Below are positions 60,926 to 64,000 of a stretch of DNA of 64,000 bases, one piece after another; the first letter of the stretch is position 1, and the number at the start of each line of letters is the position of its first letter. The notes under the pieces were generated by a model. That model saw only the letters and a list, made by a program, of their open reading frames with translations. It ran no database searches and had not been told where the DNA came from. Origin of the DNA: Gemmobacter serpentinus (GTDB lineage Bacteria > Pseudomonadota > Alphaproteobacteria > Rhodobacterales > Rhodobacteraceae); the NCBI RefSeq assembly GCF_008973825.1, contig NZ_WCHR01000018.1:62001-126000 (forward strand), read 5' to 3'. The translations under genes and the position numbers were made by a program.

Positions 60926-63900
60926 ATGAACCGCGATGATCAGACGAATTACGGTCTTTACGACCCGACTTCGGACAAAAGCAGCTGTGGCGTTGGTTTC
61001 CTCACGCGCAAGGACGGTCTGCAAACCCACGAGATCCTGACGCTGGGCCATGAGGCGCTGTGCGCCGTGCCCCATCGCGGCGGCATGTCCGCCGAAGGCG
61101 TGGGCGATGGCGCCGGTGTCTCGCTTGATCTGTCGCTGGGCTATTTCTCGGCGCTGACGGGGCAGGTGCTGGAGGCAGGTGCCTTCGGTGTCGGCAACTT
61201 CTTTCTGCCCGATGATGCCAGCCAGCATGGTGTGGCCGCGACGCTGATCGAGGCGGCGCTGGCCGCGCAGGGGCTGGCGGTGCTGTTGCAACGCGCGGTG
61301 CCGGTCGACAATTCGGTACTGCGCCCGGCGGCGGTGCGCTGTCAGCAACCGATCCGGCAATGGGTCTTTGCGGCCCCCGAGGGCCTGCGCGGCGCGGCGC
61401 TGGATCTGCGTATCCACCGCGCGCTGCTGGCGATCGAGGCGCGCGCTTATACCGATCCGGCGCTGGCAGGGCTTTATCCGCTGTCGCTGTCGGCCCGGAT
61501 GCAGGTGCTGAAGGGGCGGCTCAAATCCGATGAGATCGTGCCCTATTTCCGTGATCTGGTGGACCCGTCGCATGGTGTTCATACGATGTATTTCCACACG
61601 CGGTTTTCCACCAATACCGACCCGCATCCGTCGATGGCGCAGCCCTTCCGCTTCATGGCGCATAATGGCGAGCTGAACACCGACAAGAAGAACCGCCTTT
61701 CGGAAGCGGCGGTGGCGCGGGCACGCAACGGTGCCATCCTGCGCCCCAAGGGGCAATCCGATAGCTGCCGTCTGGACCAGACCTTGCAGGCGCGGGTGGT
61801 CGAGGATGGGCTGGACCTGATCACCGCCGTCGTGTCGATGATGCCGCCCGCATGGGAGAATGACGCGACGCTGTCGGGCCAGGTGCGGGCCATGCTGGAA
61901 TATTTCAGCCTTTATGAAGAAAAGAACGATGGCCCCGCCGCGCTGATCTTTGGCGATGGCGAGATCATCGGCGCGCGTCTGGACCGGCTGGGCCTGCGCC
62001 CGCTGCGCACGGTGGAGACGGCGGAATATCTGGCGGTCATGTCCGAGGCAGGCCAGATCGCCTTTCCGCCGGAAACCGTGCTGGCGCGGGGCCGGATCGA
62101 GGCGGGTGGGATGCTGTGCTATGATCACAGGGCCCGGCGCAGCTTTGGCACCACCGAGGCACTGGAGATGCTGGCCGCGCGGCGCGACTATCCGGCGCTC
62201 TTGTCGCAGGCGCGGCTGCGTCTGGCCGATCTGCCGCAGGTGCCGGAGGATCGTCAGGGCAGCCCCTTGCGCTATTCCGGCGATCTGGGGCGCGCGGCGC
62301 GCTATGTCGCCTATAGCCACAATCAGGAAAGTTTCCGCTTTCTGATGGACCCTATGCTGGCGACCGGGGCCGAAAAGGTTTCGGCGATGGGCTATGGCAA
62401 TGCGATCAACGCCCTGTCGGACAATGAGGGTGGTGTCGCCAAGTATTTCAGTCAGCGTTTCGCGCAGGTGACCAACCCGCCGCTCGACAGTATCCGTGAG
62501 GCGGATGGCATGACGCTGCGGGTGGCGCTTGGGGCCAAGCCCAATCTCGGCGCGCAGCCCGCGCCGCAGATCGTTGTCGACAGCCCGATCCTGAGCCATC
62601 TGGACATGCTGAAGATCCGCGAGCAGACGGCAACGCCGGTGCGCCGTTTCGAGATGCTTTATTCCCCGGTCTTCGGCGTCCCTGCCGCGAATGAGGCGGC
62701 GCTGACCGCCGCGATTGACGCCATCGCGGCCGATGTCGCGGGCTTTGCGGCCGAAGCCGGAGGTATTGCCACGATCTCGGATCGCCACGTCAGCACGGAT
62801 CGGGCCGCGATCCCGATGACGCTGATGGTGTCGGCCATCAACCAGAAACTGATCGAGGAAGGCCTGCGGCTACGCGTGTCGCTGATCGTGGAATCCGGCC
62901 AGATTTCCTCCAGCCATCACATCGCTTGCGCCTTGGGCTTTGGGGCGGCGGCGGTCTATCCGCTGGGCGTGCAATTGCGCGCCGAAGAGAAATACGGGGC
63001 AGATGCCGACAAGGCCTTCCAGAAATTCGCCAAGGCCGCCGAGAAGGCCCTGATGAAGACCATGGGCAAGGTCGGACTTTGCACCGTCGAAAGCTATTCG
63101 GGCGGCGAGTTCTTTGAACCGAACTTCCTGGATACCAATGATGCAGTGTTCCGCCGTTACTTCCCGAATGTGAAAACGCCGGTGGGCGGCGTGACCTTTG
63201 AGGTTGTGGCGCAGGCAGTGGCCGACTGGCACCAGCACGCGCTGCGGGTCACGCGTGAGGACGAGATCCCCCTGCTGGGTCTGTTCAAGGAACGGGCCGA
63301 AGGCGCGGGCCACAGTTTTGGCACCACCGCCGTGCGCGGCTTTGTCGATATGACGGAAGAGGCGATCAGCTTCCCGCAGGGCGACGAAGATTCCGATCCG
63401 CTGCGCCTGATGACGCTGAACCGGCTGGAAGATGCCTTTGGCATTTCCGATGACGGCTATGCCAATACGAGCTTTGATCGCCTGACGCCGGAGCGGATCG
63501 ATGCCTTCCGCATCACGCCGGGTTATCGCGCCTTCTCGCGCATGATGGTCGAGGAACGCACCCGCCGTCCGGCCGCGCTGCGCGACGTGCTGGCCTTCCC
63601 CGCCGATGTGACGCGGGCGCAGGCCCCGGACGAGCTCCGCCGCGAGATGAAGAAGTTCGACCGCAAGGGTAACAACAGTTTTCTGGTGCGCGGCCTTGCC
63701 TGCGACGATCTGGGGGCAGGCCAGTTCCGGCTGGTTCTGACTGGGCCGTTGAAGGCCGATCTGGGCCGTCTGGATGCGCTGTCGCAAAGCCTGATCGCGC
63801 GCTTTGGCACAGATATCACCGGCCATTGGATCGAGGGGCTGGCGCTGCGCGTCGAGGCTGCGGGACAGGCCCGTGCCTGGCTGGCGCGTCTGCGTCCGGC

Positions 63901-64000
63901 ACCCGAGGGCTTGGATCTGGATGCGGTGCAACCCGCGCATCAGATCACGCCGCTTCTGGCCTCCGGCGCAATGTCGCATGGCGCGCTGGTTGCCACCGCG
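60926..64000 (+). CDS. Divergent glutamate synthase large subunit (GltB-like), 3' end missing
   Basis: 1025 residues are visible before the window ends. A 20-residue propeptide precedes Cys21 (SSCGVGFL), the glutaminase nucleophile, and AHNGELNT near 248 and GQSDSCRLDQTL near 276 continue the class-II amidotransferase domain. The central domain follows (SHNQESFRFLMDPML near 465, SPILSHLDMLKIRE near 555). The FMN domain begins only at GAMSHGAL near 1014. Between LRDVLAF (about 885) and that point an extra ~100-residue segment occurs that ordinary GltB does not have. It makes glutamate from 2-oxoglutarate and glutamine, or a related ammonia transfer. Start 60926 follows GGGAAGGG. Confidence 0.85.
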   Translation, partial: MNRDDQTNYGLYDPTSDKSSCGVGFLTRKDGLQTHEILTLGHEALCAVPHRGGMSAEGVGDGAGVSLDLSLGYFSALTGQVLEAGAFGVGNFFLPDDASQHGVAATLIEAALAAQGLAVLLQRAVPVDNSVLRPAAVRCQQPIRQWVFAAPEGLRGAALDLRIHRALLAIEARAYTDPALAGLYPLSLSARMQVLKGRLKSDEIVPYFRDLVDPSHGVHTMYFHTRFSTNTDPHPSMAQPFRFMAHNGELNTDKKNRLSEAAVARARNGAILRPKGQSDSCRLDQTLQARVVEDGLDLITAVVSMMPPAWENDATLSGQVRAMLEYFSLYEEKNDGPAALIFGDGEIIGARLDRLGLRPLRTVETAEYLAVMSEAGQIAFPPETVLARGRIEAGGMLCYDHRARRSFGTTEALEMLAARRDYPALLSQARLRLADLPQVPEDRQGSPLRYSGDLGRAARYVAYSHNQESFRFLMDPMLATGAEKVSAMGYGNAINALSDNEGGVAKYFSQRFAQVTNPPLDSIREADGMTLRVALGAKPNLGAQPAPQIVVDSPILSHLDMLKIREQTATPVRRFEMLYSPVFGVPAANEAALTAAIDAIAADVAGFAAEAGGIATISDRHVSTDRAAIPMTLMVSAINQKLIEEGLRLRVSLIVESGQISSSHHIACALGFGAAAVYPLGVQLRAEEKYGADADKAFQKFAKAAEKALMKTMGKVGLCTVESYSGGEFFEPNFLDTNDAVFRRYFPNVKTPVGGVTFEVVAQAVADWHQHALRVTREDEIPLLGLFKERAEGAGHSFGTTAVRGFVDMTEEAISFPQGDEDSDPLRLMTLNRLEDAFGISDDGYANTSFDRLTPERIDAFRITPGYRAFSRMMVEERTRRPAALRDVLAFPADVTRAQAPDELRREMKKFDRKGNNSFLVRGLACDDLGAGQFRLVLTGPLKADLGRLDALSQSLIARFGTDITGHWIEGLALRVEAAGQARAWLARLRPAPEGLDLDAVQPAHQITPLLASGAMSHGALVATA

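Noticed and set aside
60659-62788. 709-codon minus-strand frame opposite the GltB-like gene
   Set aside because: It is His/Arg/Gln-rich and lacks any motif, as expected for the antisense of a GC-rich gene; the plus strand shows clear glutamate-synthase motifs.
1-64000. tRNA, rRNA, CRISPR or intact insertion sequence
   Set aside because: Looked for cloverleaf-like dyads, spaced repeats and transposase motifs by eye and found none; a covariance-model scan could not be run.

Overview
This is a 64 kb stretch of GC-rich DNA from an alphaproteobacterium, most likely a Rhodobacterales member of the Paracoccus type. The evidence is gene content: a cyo quinol oxidase, a urt urea importer whose UrtB carries a long N-terminal domain, many ABC importers of simple organics, and dense ATGA-coupled operons. 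The genus is inference. No rRNA, tRNA, CRISPR array or intact insertion sequence was seen.

Layout. 1-2015: the start of cyoA (cut by the window edge) and a divergent MFS carrier, with a near-perfect 40-bp palindrome between them. 2050-11042: an IclR regulator divergent from one long operon holding all five enzymes of the non-phosphorylative L-fucose (diketo-hydrolase) route plus a ribose-type ABC sugar importer. This set would take L-fucose to pyruvate and L-lactate. 11215-19278, minus strand: urtABCDE urea importer followed by a ygiC/ygiB-like pair. 19656-22476: glycerate-2-kinase divergent from a D-2-hydroxyacid dehydrogenase.

22477-50936 is an aromatic catabolic island of about 28 kb. It has two colinear LysR regulators, each divergent from aromatic-catabolic genes, two intradiol dioxygenases, an extradiol-type VOC dioxygenase with a partner esterase, two complete HAAT (Liv-type) permease/ATPase sets with two Tat-exported binding proteins, and a XylR/DmpR-like regulator with an eroded AAA+ domain. 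It also has a two-component flavin monooxygenase, a TfdB-like flavoprotein hydroxylase, a small Pro-1 tautomerase-like protein, maleylacetate reductase, a PcaR-like IclR and pcaIJF. Read together: a phenolic substrate is imported and hydroxylated to hydroxyquinol, cleaved to 3-hydroxymuconate/maleylacetate, reduced to 3-oxoadipate, and converted to succinyl-CoA and acetyl-CoA. The actual substrate is not shown by the sequence; resorcinol-like compounds are the simplest guess.

51390-54179 is aconitase B. 54387-60117 is a small glycan cluster (DegT-type aminotransferase, PglD-like acyltransferase, two glycosyltransferases, one fused to a rhamnan-synthesis F domain). 60118-60925 is a gene-poor stretch with possible recombinase debris. 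From 60926 a divergent glutamate-synthase large subunit runs off the window.

The strongest leads for new biology are the hydroxyquinol island as a whole, the Pro-1 protein as a possible hydroxymuconate/maleylacetate ketonase, the Tyr-to-His change at an iron-ligand position in one dioxygenase, the eroded XylR-type regulator, and the extra segment in the GltB-like protein.
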